DNA of 64,000 nt from Panagrolaimus kolymaensis. Its lineage: Eukaryota > Nematoda > Chromadorea > Rhabditida > Panagrolaimidae. Numbering within the stretch: the first letter of the stretch is position 1; each line of letters opens with the position of its first letter. Made by a program: the position numbers and the translations under genes. The stretch lies in contig JAJQJQ010000039.1 in NCBI GenBank assembly GCA_028622995.1, positions 558,001-622,000 of the forward strand, read 5' to 3'. Shown in pieces: positions 22,307-36,118 of this stretch. The notes under the pieces were generated by a model. That model made no database searches, was not told the DNA's origin, and saw only the letters and a program-made list of their open reading frames with translations.

Positions 22307-23449
22307 ATAAATCCAAAACAACAAATGTAAAAATTTAATGAATAAAAACCCTGCATTTTAAAAATTGACAAAAAAAACATTTGAACGATATCTGTCAACA
22401 AAATGAAATTTTTTGTTTTTCAATAATATTTTTTATATCTTTTCTAAAAAATCATTTTTCTCCGTCATCAAAAAATGGCTGATGAAGGTATAAAGTTAAT
22501 AGATTATGCAACAACAAACAAAAAAGAAACTAAAACACGATAACATTTTTTGATAAAACAGATACATTTGTTCGTTGCCTATCTGATGATATTCCAAAAC
22601 GATTCCTCCAAAAGTTAATATCTTTAGGTTAACATAGCGGTTACAACACTAGCAGCAGCAAAAACAACAAATTATGAAATAATTTTAATAAATGCGCAAG
22701 AGAAAATAATTAATAAATAAAAATCATAAAGTTTATAAAGCAAAAAAATGCTTTGAATGAGTAATTCAAAACACGAAATGGCTATAGGATTTGTTAAGTA
22801 TTGTTTATTGGAAAGCTATAGTAAAGAGTAATGTGAAACAAAATAATGTCCTTTCCATAAAAATTGCAAACATAAATGTCAATAATCGTTTGAAAATTTT
22901 CAAAAACACTTTTTATAAATCTGCTGTAATTTAAATTTTCTTGTGATTTTTGTAATTTATGTGCTTTGTTTTTGTTTCATTTCTTGTTCAATAAATTTTA
23001 TATTATTGCCTTTGTAATGACATTCTCTCCTTGTTTACTAACATAAGTATTAGCTTCTTATTATTATACTTCTTCGTGTAACATTCCAAATACTTTAATT
23101 TTGCTTATGTATCAAAGCTGTTTACAAGATGGAATGAAAATTGAATGTTTCCCAAAAAGCCATTTATTAATTATTCCAAACGATACAAAAAATACACCGC
23201 TTAAATAAAACAAAACAAAGTAAATTTACAAAAAAAAGGTTATACAAAAATTGCCAATATCACAACAACAAGTTAGTTAGTTTTTTTAGCAACAAAAACA
23301 AGTGAGGAAACAAAAGCTGGTATTTCAATCAAAAATAATAAAGTATATATTATAATATTAAAGTGCAAAAAAAGCATTGCTGATTTAAAAATAGCCATAG
23401 TAAATAAATAAATTAAAGTCATTATTCATTCTCAATCATTCATATTTTT
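22307..23449. other. Intergenic between the array and rab-6
   Basis: Contains the relic MATH-BTB tail listed at 22892. The rest is A/T-rich with no coding signal. The 3'UTR of rab-6 (minus strand) occupies the right end. Confidence 0.5.
22892..23000 (+). pseudogene. Relic 3' end of a MATH-BTB gene
   Basis: The last 14 codons of exon 4 (KIFKNTFYKSAVI, stop at 22932-22934) and the typical 3'UTR with TTCAATAAATTTTAT are recognisable. Nothing upstream matches. This marks the right end of the former array. Confidence 0.75.
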
Positions 23450-24735
<1,286 letters not shown>

Positions 24736-26187
24736 TATGCTGAAAATAAAAAAATATGTTCTCTTAATCGAAGAAGATATGTATGAAGAAATGCACACGA
24801 GGTTTTGATTTTTTATTTGACGATGAAAGTCAAAAGTATTTTTTTGGTCAACAAAAGAAAGTCGTGGCTTTTTTTTCTTTCTATTTTGACTAAAGCAACC
24901 AACTAAAAGCAAACGAAGCAAGTCTATGAAAATCAGGGTAGTCGTTTTAGGAACATCAAATGGTCAGTGCAACCAACAACATCAATGTGATGGGAAATAA
25001 AATTAAAAATAGAGGAAAGAGAGGAGACAGGAAGAAGAAGGAAGGCGATGATGGAAACAAAAACCAAAAAAACGAGGCAAACTTTGATGGTTTTAGTTGT
25101 TGCAATGATTGACTTTTTAATAAAATTTTTCATTGAATATTTATGATAAAAAAATTGTGAATGAATCATCGGTGTATTTCACAATTTTATCAATTGATGA
25201 CTTTTTTGTTGCATGAAAAAAATGGAGGAAGGGAAACTTCATTGCTTGAAGCACTCCTTCAACTTCGATCTCTTCCTTACTCATCTTTCCCGCGTGCGTG
25301 TTAACCCATTTTTTTATTATCATTTTTTTTCTTTCAACTTTAATCAATGCTATGTTTAAAAAAATGCGTATAATAGCAAAATTGATTTGCTTCTTCTTCC
25401 ATCGACCAGCCGTCATTCATGGGTTAAAGTCCACTTTTCGTTCTTTTCTTTATTTTATTTTTTTGTCTCTTCTCTTTATTTCTTCTCGCCGTTCGAGTGT
25501 TTGTTGTTCATTCCATATTTTCATGTTGTCGAGAAAAAAAAATCAAGGGCACGCTTTGTGTAGTCTCTTTTTGAAGATGGTGGTGATCGCTTTTATTTGC
25601 TTTTTCTTGAATGAATGAAAATTGATTAAAATTTGTGAGATTTAAAAAAAACGTCGATTAAATTATTTTGTTTAGATACAAATCTTTGGTGAACTTTGTC
25701 CTTGCTACTTCCCATTTTCCTCGACTTTGATCACTCAGTAGTGTTTCTTTTATTTTTTCGTGATCAAAGTCTTTCTTTCCTAAAGTAAACCCATGTGGAT
25801 AAGAAAAAAACGTGTACGTGGTCAAATAAATGCTTCCGATAAGAAGACCCGAAAAAATGCATCTTCGGTATATTTGATTGTGATAACTCCCAATTAGTTT
25901 GATTTTAAAGTTTTTTTCAATTCAATGTTTGTCCTTTTTTCCTTGACCCTTTTCATTCCATCCATTTTATTGATAGAGAGACGTTTAATTTTTATTGGTA
26001 CATAGGTTTTTTACTTTTTTTGGAGAAAAAAATTTTTGTGTTGGAATTTTGCATAAAATCAAACTTTTTTCTTTCTCAAGGTTTCGCGCCTTTTTTCTCT
26101 TTCGAGGATTTTTGCTTGCTTTCTTTTTCTTGCGTTTGTGGTTTGTTTGAAGTTTGTCAATTCTCAATGTTTTTTTAGGCTCAAACA
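24736..26187. other. Divergent intergenic region between rab-6 and ACADM
   Basis: About 1.45 kb without a credible gene. It is rich in T- and A-runs, and the open frames on both strands are low-complexity. A probable splice acceptor lies just before the ACADM start (26171-26178). Confidence 0.5.
26171..26178 (+). promoter_or_regulatory. Candidate trans-splice or 5'UTR acceptor before ACADM
   Basis: TTTTTTAG nine bases before the ATG. In nematodes an acceptor this close to the start commonly receives a spliced leader; a 5'UTR cis-intron is the alternative. Confidence 0.45.
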
Positions 26188-27563
26188 ATGCTAACCTCAA
26201 AAGTACTAACCCAAGCAAATTCGATTGTTGGAAGAAGAGCCTCATCATCTCTGAGTGGATTAAACTTTGGTATGTTTTATGGATGGATTCTTTTGTTATT
26301 CTTACACCTAATTTTTAGATCTCAGTGATGAGCTCGTTGAACTACAAAAAACAGCTCGAGAATTTGTCAAAAAAGAATTGATTCCAAATGCTGCACATTA
26401 CGATAAGACAATGGAATATCCGTGGGACATTATTAAGAAAGCTCACGCTGCTGGTCTCCTTAATTCTCAAATACCTGAAAAATTTGGTGGTCCTGGACTT
26501 GATCTCGTTGCTGATGTTGTACTTGGTGAAACAGTAGGATATGGTTGCACTGGTATTGGAACAGCAATGATGGGAAATGATCTTGGTTCAGCTCCTCTTG
26601 TTATTGCTGCATCTGAAGAAATTCAAAAGAAGTTTCTTACACGATTAGTTGAAGAACCTATTATGTGTGCTTATGCTGTTACTGAACCTGGTGCTGGTTC
26701 AGATGTTGCTGGAATCAAAACAAGAGCAGAAAAGAAAGGAGATGAATATATTGTAAATGGTTCAAAAATGTGGATTACTAATGGTGGTGTTGCTAGTTGG
26801 TATTTCTTATTGGCACGTACTGATTCTGATCCTAAAGCTCCAGCAGGTAAAGCCTTTACTGCTTTCGCTGTTGATGCTGATACTCCTGGAATTATCAAAG
26901 GCAAAAAGGTCTGTTATGCTTCTTATTGATATTATGTTTGTGTACTTTTGTTATCACATTTAATAACATTATAATTTTTTTAAGGAAATCAACCTTGGTC
27001 AACGTTGCTCGGATACTCGTGGAATCACTTTTGAAGATGTTCGAATTCCAGCCTCACAAGTTGTTGGAGCACCAGGAGAAGGATTCAAAGTTGCAATGAA
27101 AACATTTGATAAAACTCGTCCACTTGTAGCTGCTTCAGCTGTTGGTCTTGCTGCTCGATGTCTTGATGAAGCTTCAAAATATGCTCTTGAACGAAAAACT
27201 TTTGGTACACCTATAGCAAATCACCAAGCTATTGCATTTATTCTTGCTGATATGGTATCAAACATGGAATTAGCTCGTTTAATGACATACAAATCTGCAC
27301 AAGAAGTGGAACTTGGTCGCAGTGGATCGTATTATGCTTCAATAGCCAAAAGATTTGCTGCTGATACCGCTGTTGAAGCTGCATCAAATGCCATTCAAGT
27401 TTTTGGTGGAGCTGGATTCAATTCTGAATATCCTGTTGAGAAACTTTATCGTGATTCAAAGATCTTCCAAATTTATGAAGGTACATCACAAGTTCAACGT
27501 ATGATTATCTCTCGTCAACTTCTTCAAAAGGTTAAAGATAATGGTACTTACTTTTTCGCCTAG
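26188..27563 (+). CDS. ACADM: Medium-chain acyl-CoA dehydrogenase, mitochondrial
   Basis: Exons 26188-26269, 26319-26908 and 26985-27563 give 416 residues, close to the usual 420. The first 25 residues are a basic, Ser-rich mitochondrial presequence. Family motifs are clear: [13 protein letters not shown], the MWITNGG flavin region, [22 protein letters not shown] and the C-terminal IYEGTSQ with the catalytic Glu. It catalyses the first FAD-dependent step of beta-oxidation of medium-chain acyl-CoAs and passes electrons to ETF. The match over GQRCSDTRG and the EYPVEKL region is with MCAD rather than short-chain or long-chain relatives. Confidence 0.93.
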
Positions 27564-27712
27564 ATGATGGAACTCGTGATGGATGGATGGAAAAATTTGT
27601 ATGATAGAATTTATTTTTGTAAAATTGTAATTTTTGTATTATTAGATTTATTTTGTGATGAGAGATTTATTTTTGTCATGTTTTAAAAAAAATAAAAGTA
27701 TTAACTTATTAT

Positions 27713-30700
27713 TTATTTTTTGGAATGTATAAAGAGATCAGTTTTATCGTTCCACCAATCGCAATTATTACCAATGTGATGAAGAATGTAACCAAGTTCA
27801 TGGAAGAAATCTCTTTCACTGTATTCCTAAAAGAAAAAAGGATATAAAATTATCTGTAATTGGATGGAGTTAAGGATCCAACCTTATTCACAACTACAGC
27901 CATTTCTAAACCATTTTCTAATCGAACTAACATGGCTGCTGAACCTGGCATTCTTCCATCATGTTGCCATCCATTAAATCCCATAATATTTAATGACCAT
28001 CCTAAGCCTGCAATGAGAATCATTTTTTTTAGTTTGTTTTCTATTCTTCAAAGAGTTTGAAATTTTTTATCGAAACAAATGCTTGCTTTCTTTGAGTATC
28101 TTTTTGTTTTGTTTTTTTTTGCTGCCTGCGCCTTTTCAGTTTTGGTGGCTGCCTTCAGTTCAACCAATAAGAAAGATAGAGTGCAGGTCTCTCGCGGTCT
28201 GTTGCCCAAGCCTGCTTCATTTATTTAATTTTTATATTTGTGAGTAAAGGGTTTGAAAAAAGTTTATAACTTTGAAATCATACTTCACAGGATCTTTTCT
28301 GTAGTAGTAGTTTTCACATCGCTTTTTTTAAATCTGTGATCAGCAGATTCCGCGATGATCGAGCCATAGTGTGGTTCCTGGAGCGTGAAGCTCGTTAAAT
28401 TATCCTTTGGGACGATTTGACGTTGATGATCGCTGATTACAACTTCGGTTGTGATCTAAGGGAGCTGCACTTGCTGAGCGGATAAGTGAAAACAATTAAA
28501 TTTTGGATTAGCTTTCTTGTTGAAAAACAAGAAAAATATTTTTATAAAAAAAAGCAAAGAAGGAAAGAAATAATTTTTGTTTTGCGTTTGGTTACTTACC
28601 ATACGTGTCATTTGAAGCTTTTGTTGCAATTGCCCATTCCTCAATACTTTCTTTACTGATGATATCTTCCTTTTCATCAAATCCATCAAAATGTGACATA
28701 AATTGTAATAACTCTATTGGAGAAGCAATCCAACCGCCCCATGGTCCAATTCTTTCAGGACTCAACATTTCATATGGATTAAATCCAACTTTATTTCCAG
28801 ACATATAATATAAAACTTCTCGACGACCTTTTTCACTCAATGATGGACGAGCCACTTGAATTTCACTTACACCAACTTCTTCCCAAATATATTTTTTAAT
28901 AAAATCTTCATATGAAAGTCCAGATTTCTTTTCAATAATATAACCCAAAAGTTGATAACCAAAATTGGAATAAATCCATTTGGTTCCAGGTCTTTCAGTT
29001 AATGGAACATTTTCAAGAACATATTCTATTAATTCTTTAGTGGATAGCTGAGGTTCGACCCAAGCTGAATCTGATTCTAAATTATTCCATCCTCCCGCGG
29101 TGTGTTCCAATAAATGCCTCACAGTTATATCGGTTATGTATTTGCCATATCGATTCTTTTTAGTGAATTCCATTCCTGAAAAATAAATGGCAATCAAAAA
29201 ATAAAACTATTTGGAGAGTTTTGATTTTATTTTTTGGGTGGTTTGCAACTTACCAAATAACGCCGTTCTTCCAAAAACATGATCATCAAGTTCAATTTTT
29301 TCTTGTTCAACTAAAATTAAAATTGCTGCAGCTGTGATGGGTTTTGAAACCGATCCAACTCTAAATTGATGATGTGGAGTTACAGGATCTTTCTTTCTTA
29401 CATTTGCATAACCAAAACCTGCAGCAAATTTGAGTTCTTCTTTCTTCGATATTGCAACCGATAATCCAGGAATATCCAAATCCCTCATAAAATATTCAAC
29501 TCTTTTAGTTATAAAACTCAATTGTTCGGGGGTTAAAAGTTCTGGAGCATCTTTAAGATATGTCACTGGAATGGTAGTTGTGTTGCTCCAAATTTCTGGA
29601 GGATTTGGAAATCTCATCGAGTGGACATTCGACCAAAGCACCACATATTTAAGAGTATTTTCACTATCAAAAAAATGAGAAATTTGTCGAGGTAATATTT
29701 CTGATCGATGAATTCGACGATACATTCTTTGTACATTTTCTCCAACTTCAATGGAATGTGATTTCCCTGGATTATATTCCCATATCGCTGTGCAAAGAAC
29801 CACATGACCATTATTAAATACTCGAAATTGTGTGGCCACATAACCTTTAGCAGATAAATATTTATCTTTTGCAATACATTCAGTTAAAGTTAAACCATAA
29901 TATGCTTCATATGGATGTTTAGATATTGTTGGTTTCATCCAAACTCCAACATATTGAGCTCGATTTTGAACTGAATAACCACAAAGTGAAATGAGGCGAT
30001 AACCATCTCGTTCCATCAATCGACGTTGAACATCGGATTCTGGGGTGCCTGGGAACCAAATCTAGAATTTTTTTTATGAGGGTTTTTTAATAAGAAAATT
30101 TTTTTAAAGAGATGATTAGTGAATGGTAGAAAATAACCAAAAAACGAAATATATCCAAAATTAAAAAAAGCCTTTGAAACTTTTAAAGATAAAAGTTTCT
30201 CCAATTTTTTTTACCGGAAATTTGACAGAGAAAATGCTTCAGTTTTTTTGTTTATTTATTTGGCAAAGGTAAATCAGTAAAATTTATGCAATAATAAATC
30301 AAAATTTTAGAAGCTTTAATTTTTTTCTTAATAGTTTTCGTTAAATTTTTTTGGATGCTTTTTTTGTTTCGTATATTTTTTCTGTTGTTTGTAAAGCTAA
30401 CTTACTCGATGGCTTACACCTGGAATGCGTTCCCAATAAGTTGAAAATGTTACTTCTCCTCGACCATTATCTTGCCCACAAAGTTGAGTTAAACCAAGAT
30501 TTAATTCTTCATTCTCTCTGAAACAATTCAATCAATTTCTTACTTTTTACTTACTTGTTTTTTTTATCATGCTCGATTAAATTTTTTTTGTTATTAGCTT
30601 TAATCTTTTGTCTGCTTTAAACCTATTAATCCTTAATTTAAAAAGTCATCGTCGGAAATCTTCATTATTTTATATTTTATTTATTTACGCTTTTTTCCAA

Positions 30701-32313
30701 TCAAAAAGTTTCAGACAGAAAAGAAAAAAAGAAAGAAGCAACCCCGTTGCAATAATTTTTTTTTATTTTTGACATTTCTCGCGCGAGCTAAATCGTTTTG
30801 CTTCCCTCTTTTTTTTTTTGCTCGAGGTCCATTAGGATAGATTTAATTCATAGACGACTAAAACCCTTCATATTGGACATGAAAATAAAAAAAATGATTT
30901 CTCGGTTTTTTTTTGTTGTTGCAATCAAAGAAGAAAAAAAAATGCGGAAAAAAAACTTGTCCATGTCAAAATTGTTCCGTAAAAAAAGAAGAAAGAATCA
31001 TTCAGTTTGTCATCGTTGTCGTCGTTTATCGACTGAATGAATGAATAAAAAAAATGTATTTGGAGGTTTAAGGAAATAAAATCCTTGTAAACATCCGGTT
31101 TATATTTTTTTAAAAAGCAACAAATATTTTTGTTAATCGATTTTAATAATATTTTTGTGAATCAGATGGAGAAGTTTTAGCTGATCTTGATGAGATCATC
31201 GAAAAAAGTTATTGAACCATGAAGAAATTTTTTTGAAATTTTAATATTTGAGTCAGAATTTTTTTAACATGAAATAATAAAATGGTATGACGGAGATAAA
31301 AAAACATAGATGAAAAAAAGAAGCAAATGAAAATAGAATAATGCAACATTTTGAAAAATATTTTAAAAGTGAATAAAATTTTTTAAATAAAAAACCTCCA
31401 ATTTTGCTTTATTTTACGCTTAAAAAATATTATTCGAAAAAGAGCTTTACTAAAAATTTGTCGTCTTTTTTACTTCACCAAATATGCCATTTGTGGATGA
31501 GAAAATTATAGCATTGAATCCCCCATTTTCGAGTTTTAATAGAATAAAATTTAAAAATGTGGAAAAATATTCAATCTTTATTTATTTTGAAAAAAATGTT
31601 TCTCTTTAAAAATATTTTTGAAATTTTTTTAAAAAAAAAGCTGCAGAAGACAATAAACGTACCTAACAGTTTTAATTAATTCTTGATAAGTATAAGGATT
31701 GGGTTTTAAAAATACTGGTCCTTCATATTTATGCATAATAGCGTAATAATAAATTTGTTGTAAGCGATAATAATATCCCATAGACACAAGTCTGCCACCA
31801 TAAACCAAACTTATCGCTAAAACATTATCTATCGATGTTTCATTTCCAGTTGCCATAACCCAATCTTGCTCATTTGGAGCTGGAGGGTGGACTACCTAAA
31901 ACTCAACTTTTTTTAGTTACTTGAAGTCTAAAGGCGAATATTTTTTAGTTTACTTGTAAATCATCCTTCAAAGCTGAAGAATCAAATAATGGCATCGTTG
32001 GATCTTCACTTCCCATATATATGGATGGAGGTTGTTGTGGTGGCTGAGAAGGTGGTGGAGGTGGAGTAGTTGATATAAGTTTCATAGGTGGTGGAGCAAT
32101 GGTTGGAGGATTGGGTCGATGTACCAATGTTGGCGGCGTTCCACCCGCTGCAATATATGATGAAGCATCTCGATAATTTATTTGTAACATTCCTATTTGT
32201 TGTTGTAATTGTAGTTGTTGTTCTTTAGGTTTGGATTTAGAAATAACAAAATTTAAATTAAATATTAATAATAGCAATATCAAAAATGCTGGATAATAAT
32301 AAAATGCTTTCAT
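27713..32313 (-). CDS. Large secreted LACT-type beta-lactamase-fold serine hydrolase
   Basis: Seven exons on the minus strand (31954-32313, 31663-31895, 30406-30517, 29254-30061, 28600-29175, 27883-28007, 27713-27826) give 775 residues. A signal anchor (about 5-25) is followed by a Gln- and Pro-rich stretch with PPPPPSQPPQQ. Next come repeats resembling the tandem repeat of polyglycine-hydrolase-type proteins, around GYRLISLCGY...YVGVWMK and GYVATQFRVF. The catalytic domain is C-terminal, with Ser472-Val-Ser-Lys475 (SxxK) and Tyr573-Ser-Asn575 (YxN). It should be an active-site serine hydrolase of the class C beta-lactamase/LACT type found in several nematode copies. The substrate cannot be told; peptidase or esterase action is possible. 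Confidence 0.88.
28274..28483 (+). ncRNA. U3: U3 small nucleolar RNA
   Basis: All box elements occur in the right order and spacing. Box A GATCTTTTCTGTAGTAG starts at 28291, 17 nt after the inferred 5' end as in other U3 RNAs. A C'-like GATGA lies at 28354, box B GAGCGTGAAGC at 28381, box C TTGATGATCG at about 28423, and a box D-like CTGA at about 28474. A short hairpin with a UUCG loop (ACAAC-TTCG-GTTGT) lies at 28439-28452. U3 guides early pre-rRNA cleavages in the SSU processome. The gene sits in an intron of the LACT gene but on the other strand, so it must have its own promoter. Confidence 0.9.
30518..31662. other. Long intron of the LACT gene
   Basis: At 1,145 bp this is by far the longest intron in that gene. 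It holds A/T-rich, low-complexity DNA, and I see no nested gene or element. The neighbouring 344-bp intron (30062-30405) is also empty. Confidence 0.5.
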
Positions 32314-33215
32314 CGTAAAACTATTAAATTTTTTCTAGTTGAACCACAAAGAAAATAAATACAGTACTTTGGTAAAAATTTTGCAAAAGTTAATAACTTC
32401 CGCTTTTTACCTTTCTTCTTCTTCCGTTTTTTACAGACACCACCTAAACTATTTTATTAAAATATTTTTCCAGGAAGAAAAAAAAGTCAACAAGACAAAA
32501 ATAATAATACTATATCGCTTCAACAAACCCATTTGTGTGTGTTTAAACAACACTCAAATAAAAAAAACAAACACGCCCCTCCTTTTTAGAATTGACTGGT
32601 CAAGGAGTTTCTCTCCATTTTTTTTGAGTGAAGTAAAGAGCGAGACACCTTCCTGTTGCAGCTGCATTAAAAAAAATGATGTTGCAAAGCACAACAAAAA
32701 AATACATAGCTGCTTGCTTTGCTTGAAGGTGAGAAAGAAGAATTTTTTTCTTTCTTGATTTAAACTTTTTTTCGAATCAAATCAAAGCGATCAAAAAACT
32801 GAATCTTTTATTTTCATGTTTGCACAGGCAAAAGCATTCCTTTAGGGTTTTTTGTGATAGACGACAGAAAAAGAGAGGTAGTTTTTTTTGAGATAAAATG
32901 CAAATCATCTTCGTCTATGATGAATCAATCTATCAAATAAGGAAGGAAGGAACTCTTCTTTCGATGGATGGATGGATCCTCGAGGAAGAATATGGAATCG
33001 GGAAAGGGAAATAACAGAACTGTTTAAAATATTTTTAGCTATGAATAATCAACTAAAAAATGTGTTTGCTTTTTTTTTATTAAATTTTAAATATTTATTA
33101 TATGTTAATAATGTGTCGAGGGAAAAAGACATGAAATCTTTAGAAAATTATTTTATATACGTAACTGATTTTTTTAATTTACATTTTTACAAAAAAACTT
33201 AATAAATATTAGAAA
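32314..33215. other. Intergenic between LACT and the perforin-like genes
   Basis: About 900 bp with no supported gene. Contains the promoter of the LACT gene and the 3'UTR of the first perforin-like gene. Open frames here are low-complexity. Confidence 0.5.
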
Positions 33216-35532
33216 TTACAAATTATCATCATTATCATAATTTTGAATAAATCCATTGTTTTCTTCAATCAATGAAGCATACCTTCGAGTTCTTTTTTTA
33301 TTTTTATAATAAATTATTCCTCCAGTTGTAATTGTAGCAACAACCATTAAAATAACAAAAAGAATTAAAATGCTTGAACTTGAGAAATTATTGGATTCAA
33401 TTCCATGATTTGAAAATCCATTATTTTGTAATGAAGGGTCATCATCGCCTTTTAGTGGAGCCAAGGTTGAGTTTAATAAACTAGGTGGGCTGAATTTTGC
33501 CGCATATTTCTAAAAATGCCAAAAAGTTTTTGCATTTGATACCAAAAACTCTAATAAACGCCTTACTTTCGCGATATCATTTTCTATCTTTTCATAAGTT
33601 TTATTTAACCACGTATCGAAAATTTGGTTTTCAATGACTGCATTTGCTTTCTCATCATTTGAAGCTGTTTTAAGAAGAGTAGTATTTTGTTTTGTAGCAT
33701 TCATAAATATTTCTTCAATGGGTTGCTTTACAACCAAAGTATCATTGACATAAATATAAACCATGCTTTCAGTGGCGTTATTTATAATTGCTGAAATATC
33801 TTCAAATGGCGGCCGCTTTATTTTATTATTTTCATAGCGATTAAAGGCTTCAGGACGAACACAATAATAAAGTTCACAATGTTCCATAACTGTTATCAAA
33901 TGTTGACTGTATCCATCTTCACATCGCTGAACTTGCAATTCACATGAGAAGAAACCGCCGAAATCCACTTGAGCTAAGTGGCCAAGTTGATAATCTCGAC
34001 TAAGGCATACTGTTACATCATAGCCCATACGATGTGACTAAAAAACTTTACTAAATAAGCCGTGAAAAATTAGAGATGTACTCGCAATGTAAATTTAAAA
34101 TATTATAAGCGGCCAAAATATTAAAAATTTGGAAGAAAAAGAAAAAAGAAATTGTGAATATTTTTCCTCACTTTTGGACTTTTAATAATTTAATAAAATT
34201 TTTTACCAAGTAATGTTCCGGGCATGATGGTGACCCGGTAAAAGGGTTTTCTTGTCCTTCTTTGTACAAGCCGCCAAACATATAACCAAAATCTTCTTTT
34301 AAAGGAACATCGAGCTTTGCCTTGCACCAAAATATTTTTATCTCGATAAGTCGTTTCCATAAAACATCCGTGCATATAGTGCTACAGCCTTCTGAACCAA
34401 AAAAACTTGAACATTTTTGATAACATTTTGGTTTGGCTTCGTCTGGAAACTCATGCCGCATCTCATAAAGAAACACTGAATCAAAGCCCTCAGGACATTC
34501 CATTTTACTAGTAATTCCATTGGCTTGGGTAAACCCGTCACAAAGATTGGCAGAATACCATTGACGACTTTCCCTGAAATTTTTATTATAAAATTGAGAG
34601 TAAATATATATACTTACCCCATCCAATCATTTTTATGAGTTGTCATTAATGGTTTGCAAGTTTGATAAAAACCGCCAAAGGTGTAATTATTAAAAGGCGT
34701 TTCACAATTACCATCATCAAAATTAGCCTGAAAATGCGATGGAATTATTGAATAATAAGATTTTTTTAAATAATACTTGATAAAGAAAATTTGAAGCAGT
34801 GGAGTTTGTACACCCTCCAACAGTGTTTTTTGTGTAATAAAGCTCTGTCGCATTTTTAAAGAGTTCCCTAATAGTATTGAGTCTCGTTGGATTTATTTTA
34901 GTAAATTGGTTTTCATTTAATACACTATATAAAGGAACACCGCTTACATCCAATGCAACTATGTCATCGACTGCCATTTTAACCTAAAAAAATATTTATT
35001 TATTTTAAATTGGGATTGTAATTTCTCAAACTTACTCTTTCTGCTGGTTTCGCTTCACTAAAAGTTTGAGCAAGAAGTCGATTAACTGTAGGGCCACCTA
35101 AAGTATTAATTTGAGCATGTCGGATCGCTTTTGATAAAGTTTCATTTATCCTCTTATCTGTTGAATATGAATAACTGGCCCTCATTGAACCACCGAATAA
35201 TTTAATTCGCTTTATAGGTAAAACTTGCATATGATCAGGAATTAAAAAATCTCCATCTGGGGTTGTAAGACATTGGGAAAATGTATTATCAAATACAATG
35301 GACATAGGAACATTCATTAAGTTATCCCATCCAACACCAACTCGACCATCCAATGATGGAACAAGAGTAGTTCGGCGTAAAATATCAAAACTGCAATGAG
35401 CTGTTGAACGATTATATGAATCATCAGCGGCGAAGCATATCCCAAAAAATTCAAGTAAGATTAGCTGAAACAAAAAAAGAAATTAATATTCTAGTTTTGT
35501 TAAAAAATACTCACCAATTTTAAAGGCAACAT
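33216..35532 (-). CDS. Perforin-2/MPEG1-like protein A, MACPF core deleted
   Basis: Exons on the minus strand are 35515-35532, 35036-35464, 34777-34983, 34618-34727, 34207-34573, 33567-34037 and 33216-33509, giving 631 residues. It has a signal peptide (1-18), the start of a MACPF domain (GWDNLMNVP, TTPDGDFLIPD), a Cys-rich extracellular region with GGFYQTCKPL and GGLY...NPFTG repeats, one membrane segment (about 580-602) and a short basic tail. Compared with its neighbour B it lacks about 161 residues after residue 94, in frame and without an intron at the join. The loss removes the first membrane-inserting helices region and the YGTH signature. It is unlikely to form a pore alone. Whether it modulates the full-length paralogue is open. 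Confidence 0.85.
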
Positions 35533-36118
35533 TTAAAAAATCTGTCAAATATGGAAGCAAACAAAAAAGTGGAATGACTGCAGCAAGGAATTTTTTTTTA
35601 TTACAGAAAACACGCATCGCTCTTATCAAAACTTATTTGTTTGTTTCATTTGATTATTATATTATCAATCAAAGCTTTTAACATGCTTTAATATCTTGTT
35701 GCGAAATAAGCACAAAAACATTACGCTTTTCATCGAACAAATTAAAGCCTACCTCTCTTTAATTTGATTAAAAAGTATTTTTGAACACGCTACTCACATA
35801 CTCTTGAGGTTTAATCAATGATGATCAAAATATAAAATTCTTCGCATACTCTTTTATTGTTAAAAAAAATGGATCAATTCAATATCAACGAAGAATAAAG
35901 CAGTTTTATTACTCATTTTTGAAAGAGAAAGACATACGATAAAAACAAAGAAAAATTTATCAACAAAGTTCAGCTCTTTTTTTATTTATGTAAAGGCGCA
36001 TAATTTAACTTTTTTAAACTTTGTTTTTATTTTCTTTATAAAGCTATGAAATTTTTCATTAGGAATTTTACAAAAGTCACAAATATTTTTTTACAATGTA
36101 TTTAAAAGCATTAATATA
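35533..36118. other. Intergenic between the two perforin-like genes
   Basis: Promoter of gene A and 3'UTR of gene B. AT-rich with no gene seen. Confidence 0.5.

Noticed and set aside
24736..26187. Search for tRNA genes, spliced-leader RNA and CRISPR-like arrays here and in the other intergenic regions
   Set aside because: No cloverleaf A/B box pair, spliced-leader sequence or regular spaced repeats were seen by eye; a tRNAscan or Rfam run would be needed to exclude divergent ones.
32339..32758. 139-codon open frame on the + strand
   Set aside because: Low-complexity, no start context, no homology; it lies in the promoter region of the LACT gene.
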